A stretch of DNA of 64,000 bases, from assembly GCF_012273215.1 (NCBI RefSeq), contig NZ_CP050965.1:310001-374000 (forward strand). The letters are read 5' to 3'. Positions 28,564 to 37,275 of the stretch are shown here, one piece after another (position 1 is the first letter of the stretch; the number at the start of each line of letters is the position of its first letter). A model generated the notes under the pieces. That model had not been told where the DNA came from. It searched no databases and saw only the letters and a program-made list of their open reading frames with translations. The position numbers and the translations under genes were made by a program. Source of the DNA: Gemella haemolysans. Lineage in GTDB: Bacteria > Bacillota > Bacilli > Staphylococcales > Gemellaceae.

Positions 28564-28601
28564 CAAAAACGTTTACAAAAGTATGTTGTATTTGATATAA
28601 T
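28564..28601 (+). promoter_or_regulatory. gdh promoter with overlapping candidate cre site
   Basis: TTTACA at 28572-28577 and TATAAT at 28596-28601 with an 18-nt spacer form a plausible sigma-A promoter. The minus-strand 14-mer TGTAAACGTTTTTG at 28564-28577 matches the catabolite-responsive element TGWAARCGNTWNCA in 12 positions and covers the -35, so CcpA binding would repress. Confidence 0.6.
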
Positions 28602-28660
28602 TAACTAAGAAGATATTACATTAAAAGTGTAAAATAACAATTTAAGGAGATGTAGTAATT

Positions 28661-29920
28661 ATGAATAACAATCCATTGGTTAACGCAAGAGAACAAATAA
28701 AAGGTGCTTGTGAAGTTTTAGGGTACAAAGAAGAAGTATATGAATCACTAAAAGATCCACAAAGATTTTTTGAAATATCTATTCCAGTTAGAATGGACAA
28801 TGGTGAAGTAAAATACTTCAAAGGATTCCGTTCACAACATAATGATGCAATCGGACCTACAAAAGGTGGTTTAAGATTTCACCCACTTGTAACAGGTGAT
28901 GAAGTTAAAGCATTGTCTATTTGGATGACGTTCAAATGTGCCGTTGCAAATCTGCCATATGGTGGAGGTAAAGGTGGTATTATCGTAGATCCAAAAGAAT
29001 TGTCTAAAGGAGAACTGGAAAGACTTTCTAGAGGATATATTCGAGGAATTTACAAATATCTAGGTGAAAAACAAGATGTTCCAGCACCAGATGTAAATAC
29101 AAATGGTCAAATAATGTCATGGATGATTGATGAATTTAATGTTTTAACTGGTGAGCAAGGAATTGGTACTTTAACAGGTAAACCATTAGAACTAGGTGGT
29201 TCATTAGGAAGAACGCAAGCAACTGGATATGGGGTGGCTCTTGCTGCGAAATTGGCATTAGAAAAATTAGGGAAATCTGCACAAGGAGCTAAGTTTGCTG
29301 TTCAAGGATTTGGTAATGTAGGTAGCTATACAGTAAAAACTGCTATAAACTTTGGAGCTAAAGTAGTTGCTGTAACTGAACGTGATGATGATGGAATTCA
29401 ATATGCTGTATATCGTGAAGATGGTTTATCATATGCTGAACTTCAAGAATGTAAAGATAATAAAGTTAGATTCCATAAATTACCAAATACAAAACGTTTA
29501 ACTTTAGATGAATTTTGGGCTTTAGATGTAGATGTTCTTTGTCCATGTGCTTTAGAAAATGCAATTGATGCTAAGGAAGCTGATTTAATTAAAGCGCCTA
29601 TTATATCAGAAGGAGCTAATGGTCCTGCTACACTAGAAGGTGATAAAGTATTACGAGAAAAAGGTGTGGTTGTAATTCCTGATATTCTTGCAAATAGTGG
29701 TGGTGTTACTGTATCTTACTTTGAATGGGTACAAAACTTACAAGGTTACTACTGGACAGAAGAAGAAGTAGTAGAAAAACAAGCAAGAGTAATGACAAAA
29801 GCATTTAATGATATTTGGGAAGTGAAAGAAAGATTTGATATCCCAATGAGAAAAGCTGCTTATGTAAATTCTATTGAAAAAATTGTTAAAAACATGAAGT
29901 TAAAAGGTAGATTAAGCTAA
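28661..29920 (+). CDS. gdhA: Glutamate dehydrogenase (NAD-type, RocG/GudB-like)
   Basis: A 419-residue hexameric-type dehydrogenase interconverting glutamate and 2-oxoglutarate plus ammonia. The catalytic Lys lies in PYGGGKGGIIVDP, the nucleotide-binding glycine motif is VQGFGNVGSYT, and ISEGANGPATLEGD is intact. Sequence and length fit the catabolic enzymes of Bacillaceae rather than the about 450-residue NADP biosynthetic type. AAGGAG precedes the ATG. The cre-like site over its promoter fits a catabolic role. It is a single-gene unit. Confidence 0.93.
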   Translation: MNNNPLVNAREQIKGACEVLGYKEEVYESLKDPQRFFEISIPVRMDNGEVKYFKGFRSQHNDAIGPTKGGLRFHPLVTGDEVKALSIWMTFKCAVANLPYGGGKGGIIVDPKELSKGELERLSRGYIRGIYKYLGEKQDVPAPDVNTNGQIMSWMIDEFNVLTGEQGIGTLTGKPLELGGSLGRTQATGYGVALAAKLALEKLGKSAQGAKFAVQGFGNVGSYTVKTAINFGAKVVAVTERDDDGIQYAVYREDGLSYAELQECKDNKVRFHKLPNTKRLTLDEFWALDVDVLCPCALENAIDAKEADLIKAPIISEGANGPATLEGDKVLREKGVVVIPDILANSGGVTVSYFEWVQNLQGYYWTEEEVVEKQARVMTKAFNDIWEVKERFDIPMRKAAYVNSIEKIVKNMKLKGRLS

Positions 29921-29936
29921 TCGTATTAAAAATAAT

Positions 29937-29973
29937 GAATCGACGGAATTCTGTTTTCTGTCGATTCTTTTTT
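29937..29973. terminator. Terminator between gdh and the convergent esterase gene
   Basis: GAATCGACGGAA at 29937-29948 pairs with the complement ending at 29967, with one G-U pair, followed by six or more T residues on the plus strand. Confidence 0.85.
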
Positions 29974-30799
29974 ATTTATTTGAGAGTATTTCAAGTATAT
30001 AATCATCAAATTGATGTTGGAATATTTTTTTATAATCTAAAAATTTATAATGCTGGATTTCAATATTTTTTAGTGATTCAATTAATTTTAATTGTGCAGA
30101 ATGTGGAGTTTTAGGACTTAGATATGAAAGTCCATAGTGTACTTTTTGTGAGATGGGGCTACTAATATCAATTATATCAATTGAGTCTAGTGTTTTATAT
30201 AGATAGTTTATTTTATCAGGAAAATCAATTTCAAAATTATATATTTTTCTAAAGATTGGATTTTTCTTATTTTGAATGTAAGTATTTTTTATATCACAGA
30301 GAGAACAATCAGAAATAAATAATTCCTTAATTGAATTGTAATAACTAGCACATACTAGGGAAATAGCGGCACCTTGTCCAACTCCAGTTGTATATATATC
30401 TTTATTCGGAAATAATAATTCAATTATTTGTAAAGTATCAAGAGCATCTTGAAACACCAGCTTATAATATGGAAACTCATAACTATTATCTAAAAATGGA
30501 AAATGAGAACAAGGAGTATTGTTTTCACTATTTCCAGCTTGGCCTCTAATATGTAAAGATACTAGAGTGTAGTCTAACATACTGTATTTAGTTAATGATA
30601 AGTAATCTTTATTTTTCACTTTAAATTCAGGAAAGTCGATAATTACTCCTTTGATATCGGTATTTGGAGTGACTATATCTAATTCAATATTAGAATTATC
30701 TATTCCTTTAAAATTAATTTTTTTATATTTAACAAATGGATGATTAACATGCAATAATTGTTCTATATAATTTAGTTTTCTATATTTCTCTAATTTCAT
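29972..30799 (-). CDS. AXE1-family alpha/beta hydrolase paralogue lacking the catalytic serine
   Basis: A 275-residue protein related to its upstream neighbour and to acetyl xylan esterase/cephalosporin-C deacetylase enzymes. The nucleophile elbow, which should be GxSxG, reads GVGQG at residues 139-143, so Ser is replaced by Gly. The acid-residue loop reads GLSYLSPKTPHS where the active paralogue has an Asp. The fold otherwise seems complete and the frame is open, so this is probably a maintained non-catalytic protein rather than a decaying gene. GGGAG precedes the ATG; it begins 12 nt after the active paralogue and is co-transcribed with it. Confidence 0.75.
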   Translation of the reverse strand: MKLEKYRKLNYIEQLLHVNHPFVKYKKINFKGIDNSNIELDIVTPNTDIKGVIIDFPEFKVKNKDYLSLTKYSMLDYTLVSLHIRGQAGNSENNTPCSHFPFLDNSYEFPYYKLVFQDALDTLQIIELLFPNKDIYTTGVGQGAAISLVCASYYNSIKELFISDCSLCDIKNTYIQNKKNPIFRKIYNFEIDFPDKINYLYKTLDSIDIIDISSPISQKVHYGLSYLSPKTPHSAQLKLIESLKNIEIQHYKFLDYKKIFQHQFDDYILEILSNK

Positions 30800-30811
30800 T
30801 ATATACTCCCA

Positions 30812-31735
30812 TTATGTATTTAGTAAGAAGTTAACTACTTCATCATTGAAGCTTGGAATATTCTCGTGATAGTACTTTTTATAAACTATAACTTTTTTAT
30901 TACTTTTTATATTATTAAAAATATTTTGTTGGGTTTCTTTAGGGCAATCAACGTCGAGATTAGAAATTCCGAATAATACATTACATTTCAAAAGTTTTGC
31001 AAAATTTATAGTATCGATGTAATAAAGATTGTTTAAAAAGTCTTTAGTATTGCTTCCTTTTGTGTTAAACCAGCGTGCATGATGAGTAAATTCTGTATAA
31101 GCATTATTTCTATTGTCGAGTTCATAAATAGCTTTGAAGTTTGAAAGGAAAGGATATAGACTTATACATTTTTTTACATTTTTATTTAAAGCAGCAAATA
31201 TTATTGAAAATGCTCCACCTTGAGAAGCACCGTAGGTAACAATATTATTAGAATCAACTCCTTCGAAAGATGTAATAATTCTAGAAAGTAACAAAGTATC
31301 TAAAATGTTTTTGTAAAATATCATATTTTGAATACTCTCATCGATTCCTACTGTAAGGTGACCAAACACTGAAGGGGAGGAATTTCCATTATCTTTACTT
31401 AAACCGCCTTGATTTCTAAAATCTATAGCAACCACATCATACCCCAAAGAGGAGAAAGCAGATTTTTCTAACCAGTTTCTACTCGAAGCGGGATATCCGT
31501 GGAAATAAAATAGAATAGGGATGGGTCTATTTGGATATTTGGTTCTAAATTTAATGTTTTTTATGTATTTAGCGTAGATTTTTGAATTATCGTAGCTATT
31601 AAAAGTTAAGTTATAAAATTCTATATTTTTAAATTTCGAAAATTTGGTCTGCTCTATATTATAGTCGATGTGAATATTATTAATGTAGTTTATTTTTTTA
31701 GACCAAAAATTTTTAAAATTTATTTCGTTGCTCAT
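30812..31735 (-). CDS. Acetyl xylan esterase/cephalosporin-C deacetylase family hydrolase
   Basis: A 307-residue AXE1-family alpha/beta hydrolase. FYFHGYPASSRNWLEKS carries the oxyanion-hole region, YGASQGGAFS holds the nucleophile Ser171, an acid Asp lies in SNLDVDCPKE and the His in KYYHENIPSF. No signal peptide, so it is cytoplasmic and acts on small imported acetylated sugars or similar esters. First gene of a two-gene unit with a catalytically degenerate paralogue. AGGAG lies before the ATG. The true substrate is unknown. Confidence 0.85.
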   Translation of the reverse strand: MSNEINFKNFWSKKINYINNIHIDYNIEQTKFSKFKNIEFYNLTFNSYDNSKIYAKYIKNIKFRTKYPNRPIPILFYFHGYPASSRNWLEKSAFSSLGYDVVAIDFRNQGGLSKDNGNSSPSVFGHLTVGIDESIQNMIFYKNILDTLLLSRIITSFEGVDSNNIVTYGASQGGAFSIIFAALNKNVKKCISLYPFLSNFKAIYELDNRNNAYTEFTHHARWFNTKGSNTKDFLNNLYYIDTINFAKLLKCNVLFGISNLDVDCPKETQQNIFNNIKSNKKVIVYKKYYHENIPSFNDEVVNFLLNT

Positions 31736-31934
31736 AGTAATCTCCTATTTTAGCGTTTTCAATTACTTAATATAGTATCACTCGAAAGAGGAAATATCCA
31801 CCAATAAGAATTATTAAAAAATTAGAAATAGAGATAGAACTTATAGGTAGTATAATAATTGAAAAAAAAGTTTATATGTAGTAAAATTATTTATTAATGA
31901 TAAAAAATAAGGAAAGAGGATAAATTGAAACTAT

Positions 31935-33236
31935 ATGGATCTCAGTATCTTAATTAAAATATTAATAATTGTATTATTACTTGTTGCTTCGGCAATATTT
32001 GTAATGTTTGAATTTGCACTTGTTAAGCTTAGACCCACAAGGGTAAATGAATTAGTTGAATCTGGAAATAAAACAGCAAAAATTTTGGCGGTAATGGTTG
32101 AGCAATTGGATCATTATTTATCTGCTACGCAGCTAGGTATAACGATTGTTTCGTTAGGACTTGGTTGGATAGGGGAAGCAACATTCCACTCATTATTTAA
32201 TCCTATATTCGAGTTATTACATCTAAATGAGGCGGTAACACATACGATATCGTTAGTAGTGTCATTTGGATTTATGACGTTATTACATGTGGTTTTAGGT
32301 GAATTGGTTCCTAAAACTATAGCAATTCAATCTGCAGAAACAACTTGTCTGAGAGTTGCTTGGCCGATGTATATGTTCGATAAAGTGATGCGTCCGTTAG
32401 TATGGCTACTCAATTCATTAGCGAATGTTATAGCAAAAATGTTTGGATATGAACCAGCATCTGAACACGATGATATTCACAGTGAACAAGAATTGAGGAC
32501 AATAATGAAATCTTCAAGAGCACATGGTCAAATTAATGACGTAGAGTATCGTTATGTAGAGAGAGTATTCGAATTTGATAATAAAATTGCTAAGGAAATT
32601 ATGACACCTAGAACAGAGGTTGAAGCAATAGATATGAGTGACTCTCTAGGAATTATCATGAGACAATTAAAACAAGAAGAATATACTAGATACCCGGTAA
32701 TCGAAGATGGGGATAAAGATAAAATTCTTGGTATTTTAAATGTTAAAAAGCTATTATTTGCTGATAAACCGCTAGAGAACACTAAAGATTTAGAAGAGTA
32801 TATTACACCAGCAATAAAAATATTCGAACATACACCGATTTCTCAAGTATTAGCAACAATTAAGCAAAACAGAGAGCATATGATTGTTATTACTGATGAA
32901 TATGGTGGGACTAGTGGAGTAGTTACATTAGAGGATATAGTTGAAGAAATTACTGGTGAAATCCGAGATGAATTCGATGAAGATGAGCAAAGTTTAGTTA
33001 AAAAATTAAAAAATGGACATTATTTAATTGATGGTTGGGTACCAATCCAAGATGTCAATGCATTATTCCATGCTCACCTTCCGCATGAAGAAGTTGATAC
33101 AATAGGGGCATATATTTATTTAGAAAAATATGAAGCGAAAGTTGGAGCTGTGTATTCTATTGATAAATTAACTTTTGTTGTGAGAAAAGTAGAAGAAAAT
33201 CAAATACGAACTTTAGAAGTTTGGAAAGAAAAATAA
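31935..33236 (+). CDS. CNNM/CorC-family membrane protein (hemolysin C-like)
   Basis: A 433-residue protein with an N-terminal DUF21 membrane domain (three to four helices in the first 150 residues), a CBS pair (IMTPRTEVEAI, MIVITDEYGGTSGVVTLEDIVEEITGEI) and a C-terminal CorC/HlyC domain. The family, including MpfA of Staphylococcus and YhdP/YqhB of Bacillus, exports magnesium or regulates its level; the hemolysin name is historical. AGAGGA lies 13 nt before the ATG, slightly far. It is monocistronic with its own terminator. Confidence 0.9.
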   Translation: MDLSILIKILIIVLLLVASAIFVMFEFALVKLRPTRVNELVESGNKTAKILAVMVEQLDHYLSATQLGITIVSLGLGWIGEATFHSLFNPIFELLHLNEAVTHTISLVVSFGFMTLLHVVLGELVPKTIAIQSAETTCLRVAWPMYMFDKVMRPLVWLLNSLANVIAKMFGYEPASEHDDIHSEQELRTIMKSSRAHGQINDVEYRYVERVFEFDNKIAKEIMTPRTEVEAIDMSDSLGIIMRQLKQEEYTRYPVIEDGDKDKILGILNVKKLLFADKPLENTKDLEEYITPAIKIFEHTPISQVLATIKQNREHMIVITDEYGGTSGVVTLEDIVEEITGEIRDEFDEDEQSLVKKLKNGHYLIDGWVPIQDVNALFHAHLPHEEVDTIGAYIYLEKYEAKVGAVYSIDKLTFVVRKVEENQIRTLEVWKEK

Positions 33237-33239
33237 AAA

Positions 33240-33282
33240 GAAAAAGAGAAGATAGTTTAATAAAGCTATCTTCTCTTTATTA
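33240..33282 (+). terminator. Intrinsic terminator of the CNNM gene
   Basis: AAAGAGAAGATAGTTT pairs with its complement AAGCTATCTTCTCTTT around a short loop, with T-rich sequence following, directly after the stop. Confidence 0.8.
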
Positions 33283-33344
33283 TAGATGATGTGATAAAAA
33301 GTTTAGTTAATTAAAATCAACTTAAAAATTATTGTATACCCTTT

Positions 33345-33362
33345 ACTATTCCGAACAATAGT
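33345..33362 (+). promoter_or_regulatory. PurBox upstream of purR-glmU
   Basis: ATTCCGAACAAT (33348-33359) fits the PurR-binding PurBox pattern AWWWCCGAACWWT and is embedded in a palindrome ACTATT-CCGAAC-AATAGT. Only one clear box is seen; Bacillus operators usually have two in inverted orientation. Suggests autoregulation of purR. Confidence 0.65.
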
Positions 33363-33451
33363 GGTATTATATACATATAATATACGAATAAAATATATTG
33401 ATTGTATAATCTGTGGTAAAGTTACCGTTTATACAATGTAAGGAGTATAAG

Positions 33452-34306
33452 ATGAAGTTAAAGAGAAGTGAAAGAATAGTAGTGATGACGGAGTATTTAT
33501 TAAATAATCCGAATAAATTAATTCCATTAACGTATTTCGTTTCAAAATTTAATCAAGCTAAATCTTCAATAAGTGAGGATATACATATAATAAAAAATGG
33601 TTTCAAAGAAGAAAACATTGGAGAAGTTAAAACTTTAGCAGGAGTAAGTGGAGGTGTTATCTTTACACCGACTTTAGTAGAAGAAGATGCTAAAGAAATT
33701 CTTAGTAGTTTTCTTGATAAAATTAATGATGGAAATCGTTTGTTAGCAGGTGGTTATATTTTTATGTCAGACATAATAGGTGATCCTAGTCTGATGAATA
33801 AGTTAGGCCGAGTAGTTGCTACTGTCTATAAAAATAAAGAAGTGGATGCAGTGGTAACTGTTGCGACAAAAGGTATTCCAGTAGCTTATGCCATAGCTTC
33901 AATATTAAATAAACCTGTAATTATTATAAGAAGAGATAATAAAGTTACAGAAGGAACTACTGTTGCGATAAATTATGTTTCAGGATCTACCAAGAAAATA
34001 GAAACAATGATTTTATCTAAACGAAGTCTAAATACTGGTTCAAAAGTGCTATTAGTTGATGACTTCATGCGAGGAGGAGGAGTCCTTACGGGTATGGAGA
34101 GTCTTATGAATGAGTTTGATGTTAATGTTGTTGGTAAAGTAATAATCACACAGTGTTTTGATTCGCCAAGAGAACATGAAGATGATTACTTATACCTTTC
34201 AAAAATTGAAAATATTGACGAATTTAACGGAACTTTCGATGTAAAATTAGGGAATGTTATTGAAAAATTAAGACAAGTAGAAAAAGAGGATGTTGAAAAT
34301 GAGTAA
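33452..34306 (+). CDS. purR: Purine operon repressor PurR
   Basis: A 284-residue regulator of the Gram-positive PurR family: N-terminal winged helix (RSERIVVMTEYLLNNPNKLIPL) fused to a phosphoribosyltransferase-like domain with the PRPP loop VLLVDDFMRGGG. In Bacillus, PRPP relieves repression of purine genes, and (p)ppGpp binding also acts there. The frame is open from 33413, but AAGGAG at 33440-33445 places the start at 33452 (MKLKRSER). It overlaps glmU and has a PurBox upstream. Certain identification. Confidence 0.95.
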   Translation: MKLKRSERIVVMTEYLLNNPNKLIPLTYFVSKFNQAKSSISEDIHIIKNGFKEENIGEVKTLAGVSGGVIFTPTLVEEDAKEILSSFLDKINDGNRLLAGGYIFMSDIIGDPSLMNKLGRVVATVYKNKEVDAVVTVATKGIPVAYAIASILNKPVIIIRRDNKVTEGTTVAINYVSGSTKKIETMILSKRSLNTGSKVLLVDDFMRGGGVLTGMESLMNEFDVNVVGKVIITQCFDSPREHEDDYLYLSKIENIDEFNGTFDVKLGNVIEKLRQVEKEDVENE

Positions 34307-35681
34307 TAATAGATATGCAGTAATTCTTGCAGCTGGAAAAGGAACTAGAATGCAATCAAAACTATATAAAGTATTGCATAAAGTTTGTGATAGAACGATG
34401 GTAGAACTTGTATTAGATAGCCTTAATGATTTAGAAATGCAAGAGGTAATAACTGTAGTTGGTCATGGTGCGGAACGAGTTAAAGAGGTGCTAGGAGATA
34501 GAACAAAATTTGTTTTACAAGCAGAACAATTAGGAACTGCTCATGCTGTAAAAGTAGCCAAAGATGAATTAAAAGATAAAGAGGGTACGACTATTGTAAT
34601 GTATGGAGATACTCCTTTAATTCGTCCAGAGACTATTAATAGTATGCTAGATCACCATGAGAATACAAATGCAAAAGCAACTGTATTAACAGCAATAGCT
34701 GATGATCCATTTGCTTATGGTCGTATTATTCGTGATGTGAATGGAAAGTTAGTGAAAATTGTTGAAGAAAAAGATGCAACAGAACAAGAGAAAAAAATAA
34801 AAGAAATTAACTCAGGAATTTATTGCTTTGATAATAAATTATTATTTGAAATGTTAGAAAAAGTTAAGAATGATAATAATCAAGGTGAGTATTATCTTCC
34901 AGATGTACTAGCATTAATCCGTGAACAAAAAGAAATTATTGAAACATATTTATGTGATGATTTTGATGAAACATTTGGTGTAAACGATAGAGTAGCGTTA
35001 GCTTATGCTGAAAATGTTATGAGAAATAGAATTAATACTAAACATATGCTAGCAGGAGTTACTCTAGTAGATCCTACAAACACTTATATTGCACCTAATG
35101 CTGTAATTGGTCGTGATACAACAATTTATCCAAACGTTACAATTAAATCTAATACTGTAATTGGAGAAGATTGTCAAATTAAACCTAATTCATACTTAGA
35201 AAACGCACAGATTGGAAATGGAGTAAAAGTTTTATCTTCAACTATTAGCGATTCGAAAATTGGTGATTATACTAGCGTTGGTCCATATTCTCACATTAGA
35301 AATAATTGTGAATTAGGTCAACACGTAAGAGTTGGTAACTTTGTAGAATTAAAAAATACTACTTATGGTGATGGATCAAAAACAGCTCATTTAAGTTACT
35401 TAGGTGATACTGAAGTAGGAAGTAATACAAACATTGGTTGTGGAACAATTACTGTAAACTACGATGGTAAAAATAAATATAGAACAAAAATAGGAAGCGA
35501 TGCATTTATAGGGTGTAACTCAAACTTAATAGCTCCTTTAGAAATAGGTGATGGTGCTGTGGTTGCTGCAGGAACTACTGTTACAGAGAATGCACCTTCG
35601 GATGCTTTAGTAATTGCTCGAGTGAAACAAGAGAACAAAGAAGGTTATGCTAAAAAAATGCCTGCGGGTAGAAAATCGTAA
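34299..35681 (+). CDS. glmU: Bifunctional N-acetylglucosamine-1-phosphate uridyltransferase/glucosamine-1-phosphate acetyltransferase
   Basis: A 460-residue enzyme making UDP-GlcNAc, the precursor of peptidoglycan and teichoic acids. The N-terminal pyrophosphorylase has LAAGKGTRMQSKLYKVLHK, followed by a left-handed beta-helix of hexapeptide repeats with YLGDTEVGSNTNIGCGTITVNYDG. An ATG at 34290 is in frame, but the ATG at 34299 (MSNNRYAVILAAG) is better spaced from AAGAGGA. It overlaps the end of purR by 8 nt, so the two are translationally coupled. In Bacillus yabJ and spoVG lie between them; here they are absent. Confidence 0.97.
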   Translation: MSNNRYAVILAAGKGTRMQSKLYKVLHKVCDRTMVELVLDSLNDLEMQEVITVVGHGAERVKEVLGDRTKFVLQAEQLGTAHAVKVAKDELKDKEGTTIVMYGDTPLIRPETINSMLDHHENTNAKATVLTAIADDPFAYGRIIRDVNGKLVKIVEEKDATEQEKKIKEINSGIYCFDNKLLFEMLEKVKNDNNQGEYYLPDVLALIREQKEIIETYLCDDFDETFGVNDRVALAYAENVMRNRINTKHMLAGVTLVDPTNTYIAPNAVIGRDTTIYPNVTIKSNTVIGEDCQIKPNSYLENAQIGNGVKVLSSTISDSKIGDYTSVGPYSHIRNNCELGQHVRVGNFVELKNTTYGDGSKTAHLSYLGDTEVGSNTNIGCGTITVNYDGKNKYRTKIGSDAFIGCNSNLIAPLEIGDGAVVAAGTTVTENAPSDALVIARVKQENKEGYAKKMPAGRKS

Positions 35682-35803
35682 AATATTAATATGATACAAT
35701 TAAAATCGTGTTATAGTAAAAATATGGAAAATAAACTGTATCACTAAATTTTTCAAAAATATTCAATATATTTTTTAAAGTTGAAAATATACATAAATAA
35801 TAT

Positions 35804-35850
35804 AAAAGAGGATGAGAAATAAGTAAAATTAGTTATTTTTCGTCCTCTTT
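35804..35850 (+). terminator. Hairpin after glmU
   Basis: An 18-bp stem with two G-T pairs (35805-35822 with 35833-35850) and a 10-nt loop. The right arm ends in CTCTTT but no long T tract follows, so termination strength is uncertain. Confidence 0.6.
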
Positions 35851-35904
35851 CATCTTGAAATAGTTCTGTAAAAAGTATATAATTACATATGTATAGAATG
35901 TGTT

Positions 35905-35921
35905 ACAAATAAATTATTTGT
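35905..35921 (+). promoter_or_regulatory. Palindrome in the ytoI promoter, candidate operator
   Basis: ACAAATAAATTATTTGT is a perfect inverted repeat with a one-base centre. It ends 3 nt before a consensus TATAAT (35924-35929), so a bound protein would block the promoter. The downstream gene encodes a helix-turn-helix protein, making autoregulation plausible. Confidence 0.5.
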
Positions 35922-35951
35922 ATTATAATAAAAATATAAGGAGGAATCATT

Positions 35952-37259
35952 ATGAAATCAAAACACCAAAAAATATTAGAATATATAAAGAGCTTACCGA
36001 TTGGTAGCAAGATTTCTGTACGTCAAGTAGCTAAAGAACTGAAAGTTAGTGAAGGAACAGCATATCGTGCAATAAAAGAATCTGAAAATCGTGGTTTTGT
36101 ATCATCGATAGAACGTGTTGGTACAGTGAGAATTCAGAAAAAAGAACGTGATAATGTAGAAAAATTATCATATTCAGAGATTGTAAATATAGTAAGTGGA
36201 CAGTTAATCGCAGGACGCGGTGGAGTTCATGAAATAGTGCAGGACTTCGCAATTGGGGCAATGGATTCTGAACAAGTAGGACAACACATACGCAAAGGAA
36301 CATTGTTAATAATAGGGAATCGTCCAAAAATTATTGAAATGTCACTGGAGAAAGGTTGTGCTATTTTAGTAACAGGTGGATATGTACCAACTGATTCTAT
36401 TAAAGCACTTGCTGATAGTAAAAATTTACCTTTAATTATTACGCCACATGATACTTTTTCAGTAACTCACTTAATAAATCGTGTAACTAATGACCAAATT
36501 ATTAAGAGGGATATAATTACTGTAGAAAGTATTTATATGAAAGTAGATAAATTATATATAATAAATCTAAATGATACTGTAAAAGATTGGTATGATTTAC
36601 AATTAGAAGTAGGTCATACTAGATATCCAGTAATTAATGAATATGGTAAATTAGTTGGTATTGTTACAGCTCGTGATGTTTTCTTACAAGAAAAAGATGC
36701 ACTTATAAAAGAAGTGATGGAAAGAAAAGTAGCAACTACTACTTTAGAAACACCTATATCTTCAGTAGCTAATACTATGCTATCTGAAGGATATGAATTA
36801 ATGCCTGTAATAGACTCGAAAAATACATTACTCGGTGTAGTTACTAGAAAAATAGTTATTAACTCATTATTAACGAATAATAGATTCCAAGAAGGTCATA
36901 ATAATGATACATTTGATGAAATTATGCGTAAAGGTATAGTTCCAAGAGCTGATGGATTACAGGTTAAAGTTATCCCTCAAATGTTAGATCAATTTGGTAC
37001 ATTCTCTAGCTCAGCTCTATTAAGTATTATTGATGAATCTATTCATATTACAAGTTATAACTACAATAGAAGTGAAGTGCTTATGCAAAATACTACTCTT
37101 TATTTCTTAAAATCTGTGCCATTAGATAGAACAATAACAACAAAAGTAAATATTTTGGATATAGGACGTAAAACTGCTAAATTTGATGTTGAAGTTTATG
37201 ATAAGACAGAATTAGTTGCAAAAGCAATGGTAACTTGTCAAGTATTCCAGAGAAATTAG
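35952..37259 (+). CDS. ytoI: YtoI-like regulator: HTH, DRTGG, CBS pair and HotDog domains
   Basis: A 435-residue multidomain protein. Residues 1-60 form a winged helix (IGSKISVRQVAKELKVSEGTAYRAIKE), then a DRTGG domain (about 75-180), two CBS motifs (YPVINEYGKLVGIVTARDVF and the following LMPVIDSKNTLLGVVTRK) and a C-terminal HotDog domain. CBS pairs usually bind adenine nucleotides or cyclic dinucleotides; HotDog domains often bind acyl-CoA. In Bacillus ytoI is adjacent to nrnA, which degrades nanoRNA and pAp, and the same holds here (16 nt apart). The function is not established in the family. Confidence 0.88.
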   Translation: MKSKHQKILEYIKSLPIGSKISVRQVAKELKVSEGTAYRAIKESENRGFVSSIERVGTVRIQKKERDNVEKLSYSEIVNIVSGQLIAGRGGVHEIVQDFAIGAMDSEQVGQHIRKGTLLIIGNRPKIIEMSLEKGCAILVTGGYVPTDSIKALADSKNLPLIITPHDTFSVTHLINRVTNDQIIKRDIITVESIYMKVDKLYIINLNDTVKDWYDLQLEVGHTRYPVINEYGKLVGIVTARDVFLQEKDALIKEVMERKVATTTLETPISSVANTMLSEGYELMPVIDSKNTLLGVVTRKIVINSLLTNNRFQEGHNNDTFDEIMRKGIVPRADGLQVKVIPQMLDQFGTFSSSALLSIIDESIHITSYNYNRSEVLMQNTTLYFLKSVPLDRTITTKVNILDIGRKTAKFDVEVYDKTELVAKAMVTCQVFQRN

Positions 37260-37275
37260 AGAAAGAAGAAATTAG

